Assembly (NCBI RefSeq): GCF_024347675.1
Contig: NZ_AP024882.1
Location: forward strand, 124,001-188,000
Direction: 5' to 3'
DNA from: Vibrio ishigakensis
GTDB taxonomy: Bacteria; Pseudomonadota; Gammaproteobacteria; Enterobacterales; Vibrionaceae
DNA length: 64,000 nucleotides
This document shows positions 36,101-47,946 of this stretch, piece by piece. How positions within the stretch are numbered: position 1 is the first letter of the stretch; each line of letters opens with the position of its first letter. Below the pieces are notes generated by a model that saw only the letters and a list, made by a program, of their open reading frames with translations, did no database searches and was not told the DNA's origin. The translations under genes and the position numbers were made by a program.

Positions 36101-36640
36101 ATGAGAGTTAAAGGCTTTACTCTGATTGAGCTAGTTGTGGTGATAGTTTTGCTTGGTGTGATTGCCGTGGTGGCAGCGCCGAGGTATTTGGACTTCCGTG
36201 TGGATGGCAAAATAGCCGCCATGAATAACTTTGCCAGCGCGCTGCGCTCTGGCGTTGATCTCGTGCATGCAAAGGCCATTATTCAGGGGCAAGAGGGAGA
36301 GACGGGCAAAGCTGACCTTGGCAATGGTACCAACCTCGACCTTGCTTATGGCTATCCTGATATGAGTTACGGCAATCTTGATAGCCATATCACCAAGTTA
36401 AGTGGCTGGTTAAATGCTGAGGTGGTCAACCGGCAAACGAACAAGGATTGGCCGCGCGAAGTAATGACTATGGATCGCTCTCAGGTTGGGTTGGATGGCG
36501 CAAAGCGTGTCATTCAGTTTTTCTTTATGAGCGACTCCAAAGCAGGACTAGTAAACAGTAAGTTCGAATGTATGGTTCAGTATCAAAACGCTACAGAAAG
36601 CAGCACACCCATCATTACTACCTATCTCGATGCGTGCTAA
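36101..36640 (+). CDS. Orphan type IV pilin/pseudopilin-like protein
   Basis: A 179-residue protein with a class III prepilin leader MRVKG cleaved before FTLIELVVVIVLLGVIAVVAAPRY, including the conserved Glu at +5. The globular part ends in two Cys (FECMVQY and LDAC), like the C-terminal disulfide loop of MshA-type pilins. No pilus assembly or peptidase genes are close, so it would rely on a system elsewhere. Weak SD. It may be a minor pilin or a recently dispersed paralogue. Confidence 0.85.
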   Translation: MRVKGFTLIELVVVIVLLGVIAVVAAPRYLDFRVDGKIAAMNNFASALRSGVDLVHAKAIIQGQEGETGKADLGNGTNLDLAYGYPDMSYGNLDSHITKLSGWLNAEVVNRQTNKDWPREVMTMDRSQVGLDGAKRVIQFFFMSDSKAGLVNSKFECMVQYQNATESSTPIITTYLDAC

Positions 36641-36652
36641 TCCAATAGAAAA

Positions 36653-36675
36653 GAAGCTACCAAACAGGCAGCTTC
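36653..36675 (-). terminator. Terminator of the phosphohexomutase gene
   Basis: On the minus strand GAAGCTGCC and GGTAGCTTC pair through one G-U, followed by a U-rich tail. The reverse strand would have an A-C mismatch, which indicates minus-strand function. It lies 16 bp past the stop. Confidence 0.7.
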
Positions 36676-36690
36676 TTCATACATGTCACT

Positions 36691-38385
36691 TTAGAGACTT
36701 TGCTGATGCGCCTGGATCAATTCATCCATCTTAGCCTGCGCCAATTCATTTGCCTCAGCAAAACTCATCCCCGAATCAAATTCACTGATCACCTCGTAGT
36801 AGCACTTTAATTTAGGTTCTGTGCCGGACGGCCTAACAATCACCCGCGATTTATCCTCTAAATAATAAATAAGTACATCACTCGCCGGTAAATCAATAGA
36901 TTCAGCTTTCCCGTCGTCAAAGAGCCGACTTAGGGTTTTCAAATCTTCGGTAACTTGAACCCGCTTACCTGCTATTTCTTGAGGTGGGCTCGCTCGCAGC
37001 TTATCCCCTATTGGAGGTGCTTTCGGATCTAAAGCAATACTGCGCTGCGCGTTTAGGTAGAAGCCATGTTGCCTGTAGATATCTTCCAGTTTGTCCCAAA
37101 GCGTTTTCCCCTGCGCTTTTAACTTGGCTGTCAGTTGAGAAAAAGCTACTAGCGCCGATAAACCGTCTTTATCCCATACCTTACTGCCGACTGTGTAACC
37201 CAGCGCCTCTTCATAAGCAAACAAGAATGGCTTTTCCTTGGTTTGTTGCTGCATTGCAATGTTGGTGAGCCACTTAAAACCGGTCAAGGTTTGATAGTAT
37301 TGAGCGCCATGGGCTTTAGCGATACTGCTCAGCAGTCGCGAGGAGACAATGGTGTTTCCCACCAAAGAGCTAGGCTGACCTTCGAGCAAGTATTCTCCTA
37401 ATAACGAACCCACTTGGTCACCAGTGAGCATTTGATACTCTCCATCTGGGCGTTTTACCGCAACCGCAAAGCGGTCGGCATCAGGGTCATTAGCGCAGGC
37501 GATATCAGCATCGACTGATTTCCCCAACGCCATCACCATGTCCATTGCACCCGCCTCTTCTGGGTTTGGAAAGTTAACCGTTGGAAAGCGACCTTCAGGC
37601 TCTCGCTGCTCGGCAACACTAGCGACTTTTTTAAATCCAGCATCTGCGAGCAAGGTTTCCGCCATTTCCGCGCCTACCCCATGCATTGCGGTATATACAA
37701 TCGAAATATCGGTATTCCCATCGGGTATCAGCAGCGGATTTTCATTCATCGTTTTGCGATAGGTTTGGTAATACTCATCTTCTAGCCAAACCAGTAGTCC
37801 TTTTTGATGCGCCTCATCCAAAGGCATCAGCTGTAAAGGAAGTACTGTGGCTTCATCAATCTTGTTGGCAATACCTGCATCGTGGGGCGGAATAATCTGA
37901 GCACCATTCTCCCAATACACTTTAAAGCCGTTGTACTCTGGAGGATTATGGCTCGCCGTAACTACTACGGCGCCAGCAGCATTGCGTTCAAGAACACCGA
38001 AAGCAGCGATAGGCGTTGCCGCTACCTTGTGAGTGAGATAAACCTTGATGCCAAGAGCAGCCAATACCGAAGCGGTATCACGGGCGAATTGCTCTGAATC
38101 AGGGCGACCATCATAACCAATGACTATGCCGCGAGATTGTGCATCAGCGACCTGCTCAATTAGATAGTTACCCAAGCCCATCGCCGTTTCTTGAATCACC
38201 AAGCGATTCATACGATTCGGTCCTGCGCCTATCATTCCGCGCAGACCAGCGGTACCAAAGGCCAAGCGAGAGCCGAATCTGTCTGTCAGTTCTTTCTCGT
38301 TGTTGGTATCCACTAGATGTTGGAGTTCATCTCGAGTTTTCGGGTCTGGATCTCTTGCTAGCCACTGGCTAATTTGTTCCGACAT
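36691..38385 (-). CDS. Phospho-sugar mutase (phosphoglucomutase/phosphomannomutase family)
   Basis: A 564-residue alpha-D-phosphohexomutase. In order: FGTAGLRGMIG near residue 45, the phosphoserine loop VVTASHNPPEYNGFK (Ser about residue 142), the metal loop DPDADR, the sugar loop EEALGYTVGS, and the phosphate site RPSGTEPKLK near the C-terminus. The length and GTAGLRG motif match the PGM2-type group of glucose-1,6-bisphosphate or phosphopentose mutases more than AlgC-type enzymes. It interconverts hexose 1- and 6-phosphates; the exact sugar is unknown. Confidence 0.9.
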   Translation of the reverse strand: MSEQISQWLARDPDPKTRDELQHLVDTNNEKELTDRFGSRLAFGTAGLRGMIGAGPNRMNRLVIQETAMGLGNYLIEQVADAQSRGIVIGYDGRPDSEQFARDTASVLAALGIKVYLTHKVAATPIAAFGVLERNAAGAVVVTASHNPPEYNGFKVYWENGAQIIPPHDAGIANKIDEATVLPLQLMPLDEAHQKGLLVWLEDEYYQTYRKTMNENPLLIPDGNTDISIVYTAMHGVGAEMAETLLADAGFKKVASVAEQREPEGRFPTVNFPNPEEAGAMDMVMALGKSVDADIACANDPDADRFAVAVKRPDGEYQMLTGDQVGSLLGEYLLEGQPSSLVGNTIVSSRLLSSIAKAHGAQYYQTLTGFKWLTNIAMQQQTKEKPFLFAYEEALGYTVGSKVWDKDGLSALVAFSQLTAKLKAQGKTLWDKLEDIYRQHGFYLNAQRSIALDPKAPPIGDKLRASPPQEIAGKRVQVTEDLKTLSRLFDDGKAESIDLPASDVLIYYLEDKSRVIVRPSGTEPKLKCYYEVISEFDSGMSFAEANELAQAKMDELIQAHQQSL

Positions 38386-38589
38386 ATTACATCCCTCACC
38401 AATTTGACCCAGTTGAAGTGAAAGATTAACTGAGCCTGAATGTTCCTATTGAATAAGTGTAAATGACTATCAAGTGTTATTCAGGGTGGGGTTTAGATAA
38501 ATAGCCACCACTGTAAATCAGCAAGTTTAATCTTACTGATTCTCATTCGCGTATACAATTAACTAAACAGATTTACTTGGAGAGAACGT

Positions 38590-39456
38590 ATGTCAGAGCA
38601 GCAACTTTATGACCGTTATCTACCTGGGTATACGGACGCGCACAGCGAAGACGAGCGACAAAGGTTATGGTTTTTGGCATCACCACAAGCCAGGTACAAA
38701 ATACATCGAGGTCTGCAACAACGGCATTGCGAAGGAGATGATTGCATCCGTTTTCGTGACCAAGAAAGAGCAGAACTCGGACCCGTGGCATGGCCAGATC
38801 TACTTTCCTTGGACGTTGCCCTATGGAAATCACGTCAATGGAATCCAGACTTCTTTGGTTTAGAAAGCTCTGAGACTCCGATTACCAAGCAGTCTGTTTC
38901 CGCTAACAACAAACCCGATAGCTACATCAACAGCTACAGCGGAGAGCGAATGCAGCTCTTCTACGAGTCACGTTTTGTGTATGCGAGGATCTATAGCGCT
39001 GCCCACTACGTACTGATGCACGCTAAATTACTGGCAGAGCAGTGGAGCCAAGAGCGCTTTCGTCATCACTTGCCTATCGAACTCTACACGCCGTCAACAA
39101 ACGAGCGTTCTTTTACCACTAGCTTGGTCAATATCAATGGCTACCAATCACTAAGAAAGCATTTTCTACAGGATTTTAGCGACTGGTCTGAAAGCCAACA
39201 GTTCAACTGGCTGATTAAGCTAAATGATGAGCTTAACAAGCAAACCGCCGCTGCCTACATCATCGAGTATGAAGACGATGATGGCATCCCTTGGATAGAC
39301 TTTGTGTGCAAGAATGACAGTGCGCTGAATCTAATACGCCCAGCCCACTTTGTGGAAGATATTCAAAGGATTGCCGCCGATAGTACCTTTATCGAACATC
39401 AAGCACTCAAGCTAGCATCAAGAATAGAGGATGAATGCAAGGGCAAGTGCATGTAA
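38590..39456 (+). CDS. Hypothetical cytoplasmic protein
   Basis: A 288-residue soluble protein, no family recognised. There is no signal peptide or membrane segment. The composition is acidic with many aromatic residues, and Cys pairs appear near residues 47-52 (HCEGDDC) and at the C-terminal CKGKCM. A strong SD (GGAGAGAACGT) precedes the ATG. It lies 80 bp before the oxyR-like gene on the same strand, so a link to the peroxide response is conceivable but unsupported. Confidence 0.6.
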   Translation: MSEQQLYDRYLPGYTDAHSEDERQRLWFLASPQARYKIHRGLQQRHCEGDDCIRFRDQERAELGPVAWPDLLSLDVALWKSRQWNPDFFGLESSETPITKQSVSANNKPDSYINSYSGERMQLFYESRFVYARIYSAAHYVLMHAKLLAEQWSQERFRHHLPIELYTPSTNERSFTTSLVNINGYQSLRKHFLQDFSDWSESQQFNWLIKLNDELNKQTAAAYIIEYEDDDGIPWIDFVCKNDSALNLIRPAHFVEDIQRIAADSTFIEHQALKLASRIEDECKGKCM

Positions 39457-39535
39457 TTAACCACAAGCATGTTTGATAAAACCGAACGTCCAAACGACCA
39501 TATTCTGGGTATATAAATCATGGGGGGTGGAGGCG

Positions 39536-40432
39536 ATGCTATCGCTGAAACAGTTGTCGTACGCATTGGCTGTCTCTAGGACACTGCATTTTCGTAAGGC
39601 AGCGGAGACTTGCCATGTCAGACAATCAACCCTGAGCACAGGCATCAGTGAGCTTGAAAAGCAGCTCGGTATTAAGATCTTTGAGCGTGATAATAAGAAG
39701 GTGCTCATTACCCCGCTAGGGCGAGAGGTGCTAGATAAAGCCAGTATTATCATGAGCCAGTTAGACGAGTTGGTTCGGTTAGATAACAGCAAGGGCAAAC
39801 CTTTCTGTTTCCCACTATCCGTAGGCATGATACCAACCATAGCCCCCTATCTATTGCCGAAATTGCTCCCAGTCCTCAAGCAAGAATATCCTGACAGCAA
39901 TATAGATATCGTAGAAGAACAGTCTCATGTATTAGTGGAAATGGTTCACAGTGGGGAGATAGACACAGCCGTGTTGGCGATGCCCTATCCTTGCGACGGA
40001 TTGCTGACCCTTGAGTTCTGGCAAGAAGATTTCTACTGGATTGCCTTAGATGGGGAGGCAAACACCAAACAGACTGAGATCACCTCACAGCAACTGCAAG
40101 AGACCAACCTGATGCTGTTAAAAGACGGTCACTGCCTTAAAGACCACATCCTAGACGCTTGCCGTTTCTCCGATGACACTAACAACCAAGAGTACAGAGC
40201 CACCAGCTTGAATACTCTGATACAGATGGTTATGAGTGGTTTGGGCACTACCTTAGTGCCGGAAATGGCGATAAAACAACTGGTTACCCACTACCCTGTC
40301 CTATCCGCTATCCACTTAAATGAGCCCAGCCCGCATCGTCGTATCGCTTTGGCATTCAGGCCGAATTATGTTGATATCACCACACTACAACTGCTAGCTA
40401 AGATATCGAAACAGTCTTTGATGGAACACTGA
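39536..40432 (+). CDS. oxyR: OxyR-like peroxide sensor (LysR family)
   Basis: A LysR protein of about 298 residues that fits OxyR: wHTH HFRKAAETCHVRQSTLSTGISELE, and in the effector domain DGHCLKDHILDAC, where the two Cys are nine apart as the redox pair C199/C208 of E. coli OxyR. The following RATSLNTLIQMV also matches OxyR. The residue two before the first Cys is Gly, as in ordinary OxyR rather than the Vibrio vulnificus OxyR2 variant with Glu. ATG at 39536 has GGAGG ahead; the frame opens 21 codons earlier. katG follows on the same strand. Confidence 0.88.
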   Translation: MLSLKQLSYALAVSRTLHFRKAAETCHVRQSTLSTGISELEKQLGIKIFERDNKKVLITPLGREVLDKASIIMSQLDELVRLDNSKGKPFCFPLSVGMIPTIAPYLLPKLLPVLKQEYPDSNIDIVEEQSHVLVEMVHSGEIDTAVLAMPYPCDGLLTLEFWQEDFYWIALDGEANTKQTEITSQQLQETNLMLLKDGHCLKDHILDACRFSDDTNNQEYRATSLNTLIQMVMSGLGTTLVPEMAIKQLVTHYPVLSAIHLNEPSPHRRIALAFRPNYVDITTLQLLAKISKQSLMEH

Positions 40433-42980
<2,548 letters not shown>

Positions 42981-43010
42981 TCGATTAGTCTGATACACCC
43001 AATAAACAAA

Positions 43011-43037
43011 ACCCCGCATTTTCAAGCGGGGTTTTTT
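43011..43037 (+). terminator. Rho-independent terminator of katG
   Basis: ACCCCGC and GCGGGGT form a perfect stem with a short loop followed by six Ts. The T-run is also the left half of the direct repeat flanking the element at 43040-43410. Confidence 0.9.
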
Positions 43038-43039
43038 AT

Positions 43040-43410
43040 GGTTCATCGCAAATTAGAGTGGAGCGTTAATAATCCCTCTGAGTCAGTCACTCCCTCCGAG
43101 CGATTGATTCACAAGGCCGCGGTGAACCCATCCGTGGGCGCTTGGCGCTCGCCTCCCTGCGGGCGACACCTTGCTCCATCAATCACTCTCCAGCAGCTGC
43201 ATCAGTGGGAACTCCAACTTCGCAAGGCTCAAAGTCATCGCCGATATCTGGGCGTTTGAGCGGCAGGCTGTGGTGCAGGGCAAGTGTTTGAGGCAAGGAT
43301 GCCGAAACCAAGCCTACAGGGAGGTATTTACGGCGGCTTGCCATGCATCACTGGCAGAGTGAGCACACGAACCTCAAGTAGTAGTTGTTCCCGCGAATCT
43401 GCAATGAACC
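43040..43410. repeat. MITE-like dispersed repeat, copy 2 (371 bp)
   Basis: Same element, same length and same orientation as 13-383. Terminal inverted repeats GGTTCATCGCAAATT and, at the other end, GGTTCATTGCAGATT (as reverse complement). It is flanked by an exact 8-bp direct repeat TTTTTTAT (43032-43039 and 43411-43418), as expected from target duplication. The inner hairpin CGCTCGC/GCGGGCG (43146-43165) differs from copy 1 at one base that changes an A-U to a G-U pair. No transposase is encoded. Confidence 0.8.
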
Positions 43411-43422
43411 TTTTTTATTTCC

Positions 43423-44883
43423 TTATGCTTTCCAATCGCCTCCGAGGGATTTATAAAGACCCACAGTCACCTGCGAGGTTTGAAGCTTAGCTGCGACCTC
43501 TTGGTCGAGCAGCATGCGCTTTTGGCGCTGAGCATCAAGTACGCTCAAGTAATCAATCAGCCCAGCTTTATACAGAGACTTCGCCTTAGTTAATGCTGTC
43601 TCAGCAGATTGATACGCCTTTTCGATGCTCTTCTGGTGCTCCTGACTTCTGCCATAGGCAAACAGCAAGCTATCCACCTCTGCAACTGCGCTATTTACCG
43701 AGTGTTGATAGCTCATAGCTGCCGATTCAAATCTAGCCTCGTTCATCTTAACCATAGCCTTGCCTCGACCACCATCGAACACATTCCAATGGATGCCTGC
43801 AGCCCCTACCCAGCCGAATGAATCACTGCTGAACAGGTCATCAAAGCTGTCCGCCGAAACGCCCGGAGCACCAGTTAGGAAGAACTTCGGATAGCGGTTG
43901 GCAACGCTGGCTGCCCACTCTTCATTCACCGCTGCCATCTCGCGCTCGGCAAAGCGAATGTCTGCTCGGCGCTTCAGTAACTCTGAAGGCAAACCGACAG
44001 GGATAGTTCCCTCAAGTTCAGGGAGCTCAGCCTCATTTGCCAAACGAATGTCCACCTTAGATAGAGGCTCGTTTAAAAGCGTTGCGATACGCTGTTTGTG
44101 CACCTGCTGTGCGATTTCAAGTTGAGGTAGTAGCGCTTCTGTGGCTGCAGTTAGCGCCTGGGCTTGGGCAAGGTCAAGCTCAGAGCCATAGCCGCTAACA
44201 ACCATTTTTTGTACTAGTTCTTCGGTGCGCTGCTGGTCTTCAAGGTTATCCAGCATTAAGGCATGGCGTTTTTGAGCGCCGCGATACTGAAGGTAGTTAT
44301 GGATAAGGTCGGCAGTGAGCAAGGTGGTTAATCCATCCTGATAGATTTCCACCTGCTCTTTTCTTATCTCCGCGGCATTGGCTTGTCTGTCGAGTCTTCC
44401 GAAGATGTCCGCCTCCCATGCAATAGAGGCACCAACAAAACCGCCCTGATGCTGATTATCCAAAAGCGTCATACCGCCAATCTGAGGAGGCAAGCCAGAT
44501 ACGCTATCACCAATAGGATTTAGTGCAGGCGATAACAGGGAGTCATTCTTACTCAACTGATAGTTGTAGTAGCCGGCACCGACACTTACTGTTGGCACCT
44601 TAAATGACTCAACTACCGTCTGATAGTTCTTTGCCATCTTCACGCGTTGCGAGGCCATCTGTAGGGTCAAACTCTGGCTCTGCATATCCTGAACCAAGGT
44701 GTTCAACACCGGGTCATTCAAGCCTAGCCACCAATGACCCTCATTAAGTTGAGCTTGAGTTTGGTCATTGATATAAGCTTCGGCCATACTCACTGTCGGC
44801 TCCTGATAGTCAGGGCCAACAGCACAGCCCGAAAGCAGGATTGCTAGCGCAATAGGAGTAAAGTTTTTTAGGTTGTTCATCAT
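43423..44883 (-). CDS. Outer-membrane efflux lipoprotein (NodT/OprM family)
   Basis: A 486-residue TolC-like channel: lipobox LLSGC (Cys about residue 20) followed by AVGPDYQEP, the usual NodT start, then two OEP repeats with long helices. It forms the outer-membrane duct of the tripartite pump whose other parts are encoded just upstream (RND at 44890, adaptor at 47947). Its start is 6 bp past the RND stop. Confidence 0.92.
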   Translation of the reverse strand: MMNNLKNFTPIALAILLSGCAVGPDYQEPTVSMAEAYINDQTQAQLNEGHWWLGLNDPVLNTLVQDMQSQSLTLQMASQRVKMAKNYQTVVESFKVPTVSVGAGYYNYQLSKNDSLLSPALNPIGDSVSGLPPQIGGMTLLDNQHQGGFVGASIAWEADIFGRLDRQANAAEIRKEQVEIYQDGLTTLLTADLIHNYLQYRGAQKRHALMLDNLEDQQRTEELVQKMVVSGYGSELDLAQAQALTAATEALLPQLEIAQQVHKQRIATLLNEPLSKVDIRLANEAELPELEGTIPVGLPSELLKRRADIRFAEREMAAVNEEWAASVANRYPKFFLTGAPGVSADSFDDLFSSDSFGWVGAAGIHWNVFDGGRGKAMVKMNEARFESAAMSYQHSVNSAVAEVDSLLFAYGRSQEHQKSIEKAYQSAETALTKAKSLYKAGLIDYLSVLDAQRQKRMLLDQEVAAKLQTSQVTVGLYKSLGGDWKA

Positions 44884-44889
44884 TATGTC

Positions 44890-47800
44890 CTATTGAGTAA
44901 GTAGCTCTGCTTGAGGCTCAGTTGCTTCTTCTTTGGTGGTCAATCTATACAGAGCCGGCATCACAAACAGTGACAATACGGTTGCCGCCACTAGACCGCC
45001 GATAATGGTTGCTGCCATCTGATCAAACAGCAGGTCACTCAGCAGAGGGATCATGCCCAGCGCTGTGGTCAATGCGCCCATACTGATTGCCATGGTGCGA
45101 TTAACCGTTGCATGCTTGATGGCATCGGATAGGCCCTTACCATTGGCACGCTCTAGCTCTATTTGGTCCATCAACACTATGCCGTTTTTGATGATCATGC
45201 CCGATAACGTGATTGCCCCCACCAAAGCCATAAATCCAAATGGCTTATCCAAACCAATCAGTGCAAAGGTTGCACCACAGGCCGCCAGTGGAATGGTTGC
45301 CAAAATGATGATTGGCTGTTTAAAGCGGTTGAACATAGCCACTAGGATGATCACCATGATCAGTAGTGCCTTTGGCATCTGCTTCATAATATCCGTTACT
45401 GCCTTGTGCTCATCGTAATACTCACCGCCCCACTCCATGCTGTAGCCCGATGGCAAAGCGATTGCTTCTATCTGATCGATAAGTGCATTACGAACGCGTG
45501 CTGGTGTTGTGGTTCTAGCCACGTCCGCTTGTGCGGTAATGGTCTTGACGCGGTCACGACGCCAGATCATGCTTTGCTCCATTTCTAGCTCAAAGCCATC
45601 GACAACCTGACCCAGTGGTACGCTATGTAGACCTAAGATAGATTTCACCGGCAGAGTCTCTAGGGATGCCATATCTTGGTTATCAGCACGTAGCCTGATT
45701 GGAATCAGCTCATCATTCCAATTCATCTGGCCAAGAGGCATACCATCGGAAGAGCGCTTCATGGCAAAGGCGATATCGGTGCGGTTGATACCCGCCTCAC
45801 GAGCACGTTGCTGATTAATGATTGGCTTAAGCATCTTACTCGGCTGGCGCCAGTCATCTCGGATGTATTTAGCATCAGGGTGAGTAGCAAAGATGGCTTT
45901 TGCTTGGTTAGCTAGGTCATGTAGCACAGTCTCATCAGGTCCAGAGAAGCGCGCCTCTACCGAGAACTTATCCGCCGTTGCTAGCTTCAAGTTTCTAAAC
46001 CTTGGCTCAGCATCAGGGAAGTTCTGCGCTAGCCATTTATCACCGCGAGCAATCAGACCATTGATGCTGTGAAAATCCACGGTATTGATAAGGATCTGGC
46101 CATAAGCTGAATCCAAAGGCTCTGGCTCAACAGTTACCGAGAAGCGAGGAACGCTGGCACCGATAGAGGTCGAGAAACTTTCCACCTCAGGCTGTGCAAT
46201 CAACCACTGCTCAACACGCTTCAGGTCATCTGCGGTGCGCTCTATCTTGGCGCCGTTTGGTAGCCAATAGTCCAAGAAAATAATGGGTCTGTCTGATTGG
46301 GGAATAAAGTTCACAGCCACCGACGGAATCGCAATCGCTGTTGCGGCAACAAGGGGAATCAAAGCCGTCAACGCCTTCGCTGGATTATCTACCGTCCAAC
46401 TAACCAAACGCTTATACAGTGACTCTTTATCTGCTTCTTCTTTAAGATCTGGCTTTAGGAATAGCCAACAAAGCAGAGCGGTAATAGTCATTGCCACCAG
46501 CCAAGAGAACATCAAAGATGCGGCTATGATGTAAAACACTGAACCCGAGAACTCTGCTGCATCGGTTTTAGAAAACAGCACTGGGCTTGCCGCCATGATA
46601 GCGATTACAGTAGCCCCAAGCAGGGGAATAGCCGTCTCTTTTACCGAATCGATAGCCGCTTGTGTGCGCTCAATGCCTTGCTTGAGTTTTGCCATCATCA
46701 TATCGGTGATCACGATAGCGTTGTCCACCAGCATACCAAGCGCAAGGATAAAGGTACCAAGGGATACGCGGTGCAGGTCAATACCGGCGATATACATGTA
46801 GTTAATAGTCAGCAATATAGTCAGCAGCAGGCTAGTTCCGACTATGCTCGCACTCTTAAAGCCCATAAAGACCAAAAGCACCACAAATACGATACCGACG
46901 CTCTCCATCAGGTTTCCGACGAAGTTATCGATAGATTTTTGCACTTCTTCGGGCTGATAGGCGATAGTCGAGATATCAACACCAAGTGGCAACGTCTGTT
47001 CAAAACCATCTAAGATATTAAGGACTGTATCGCCGAGGGAAACCACGTTGATGCCCTCAACCGGACTTACCGCAAGGGTAATAGAAGGCTCGCCGTTGTA
47101 GCGGTTCTGGTTAAGTGCCGGGGTCTGATAGCCCATGCTAATATCGGCCACGTCACCCAAACGAATACTGCCTGAGCTTAGCTCGCCCACACCACCTCGG
47201 ATAAGTAGGTTTCGAATATCATCCAGAGATTCAAACTCACTGCCTTGGTTGATACGAATGCGTTCACTGCCCGCATCGAAGCTACCCGCCTCAAACACCA
47301 TATTCTGGTTATTTAGCTGATTCCACACCTGAGCGATAGAAAGGCCATATTGAGCAAGTCGCTCGTCAGGCAGGTCGATGTTCACCACGCGAGGCTCAAC
47401 CCCGTGTAGTTCAATCTTCTTGATGCCGTCTACGGTTTTTAGCTGACGCTGTAACTCTTCTGCATAGCGGCGCAGTTCTTCTGGCTTAGCATCTGTGCTG
47501 TGAATGGCGAATAGCATGCCATACACCTCAGAGAACTCGTCCTGAACTATGCTGATCTGCGCGGTAGAAGGCAGCCTGAGCTTAACGTCATTAACTTTGC
47601 GACGAAGCAAGTCCCACTCTTGAGGCAGTTCGTCTGAGCTCATGCTCTCTTTAAGATCCACAAACACCATAGACACGCCCGGGCGAGATAAAGAGCGTAG
47701 GCGGTTCAAGCTTCCCATCTCTTGAAGCTTGGTCTCTATAGTATCTGTTACCTGTTGCTCTACCTCATGGGCAGAGGCTCCCGGATACAAGGTCACCACA

Positions 47801-47940
47801 ACCGCCGTTTTCACGGTAAAGCTTGGGTCTTCTAGCTTACCCATGTCGAAGTAAGAGTAGAGGCCAGCAATAACGCTCAGTGCGGTAAAGAACAGCACAA
47901 AGGTTCTTTGGCGAATGGCAAATTCGGCTAGATTTATCAT
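44890..47940 (-). CDS. RND efflux transporter (HAE-type, TriC-like)
   Basis: A 1016-residue inner-membrane proton-driven exporter with the AcrB layout: helix 1 at residues 13-30, a large periplasmic loop, helices 2-6, a second loop, helices 8-12. In helix 4 the motif is GMLVDNAIVI, so the second Asp of the AcrB pair (DD) is Asn, as in the TriC-like subgroup. GKLEDPSFTVKT near the N-terminus is also typical of that subgroup. It follows the adaptor gene by 6 bp. Substrates unknown; drugs, biocides or detergents are usual. Confidence 0.92.
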   Translation of the reverse strand: MINLAEFAIRQRTFVLFFTALSVIAGLYSYFDMGKLEDPSFTVKTAVVVTLYPGASAHEVEQQVTDTIETKLQEMGSLNRLRSLSRPGVSMVFVDLKESMSSDELPQEWDLLRRKVNDVKLRLPSTAQISIVQDEFSEVYGMLFAIHSTDAKPEELRRYAEELQRQLKTVDGIKKIELHGVEPRVVNIDLPDERLAQYGLSIAQVWNQLNNQNMVFEAGSFDAGSERIRINQGSEFESLDDIRNLLIRGGVGELSSGSIRLGDVADISMGYQTPALNQNRYNGEPSITLAVSPVEGINVVSLGDTVLNILDGFEQTLPLGVDISTIAYQPEEVQKSIDNFVGNLMESVGIVFVVLLVFMGFKSASIVGTSLLLTILLTINYMYIAGIDLHRVSLGTFILALGMLVDNAIVITDMMMAKLKQGIERTQAAIDSVKETAIPLLGATVIAIMAASPVLFSKTDAAEFSGSVFYIIAASLMFSWLVAMTITALLCWLFLKPDLKEEADKESLYKRLVSWTVDNPAKALTALIPLVAATAIAIPSVAVNFIPQSDRPIIFLDYWLPNGAKIERTADDLKRVEQWLIAQPEVESFSTSIGASVPRFSVTVEPEPLDSAYGQILINTVDFHSINGLIARGDKWLAQNFPDAEPRFRNLKLATADKFSVEARFSGPDETVLHDLANQAKAIFATHPDAKYIRDDWRQPSKMLKPIINQQRAREAGINRTDIAFAMKRSSDGMPLGQMNWNDELIPIRLRADNQDMASLETLPVKSILGLHSVPLGQVVDGFELEMEQSMIWRRDRVKTITAQADVARTTTPARVRNALIDQIEAIALPSGYSMEWGGEYYDEHKAVTDIMKQMPKALLIMVIILVAMFNRFKQPIIILATIPLAACGATFALIGLDKPFGFMALVGAITLSGMIIKNGIVLMDQIELERANGKGLSDAIKHATVNRTMAISMGALTTALGMIPLLSDLLFDQMAATIIGGLVAATVLSLFVMPALYRLTTKEEATEPQAELLTQ

Positions 47941-47946
47941 GCGTTA

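Noticed and set aside
38609..38863. Overlapping 84-codon ORF that could mean a frameshift in the 38590 gene
   Set aside because: The 38590 frame is open for 288 codons with a strong SD, and the overlapping frame has no recognisable domain. A frameshift is not needed.
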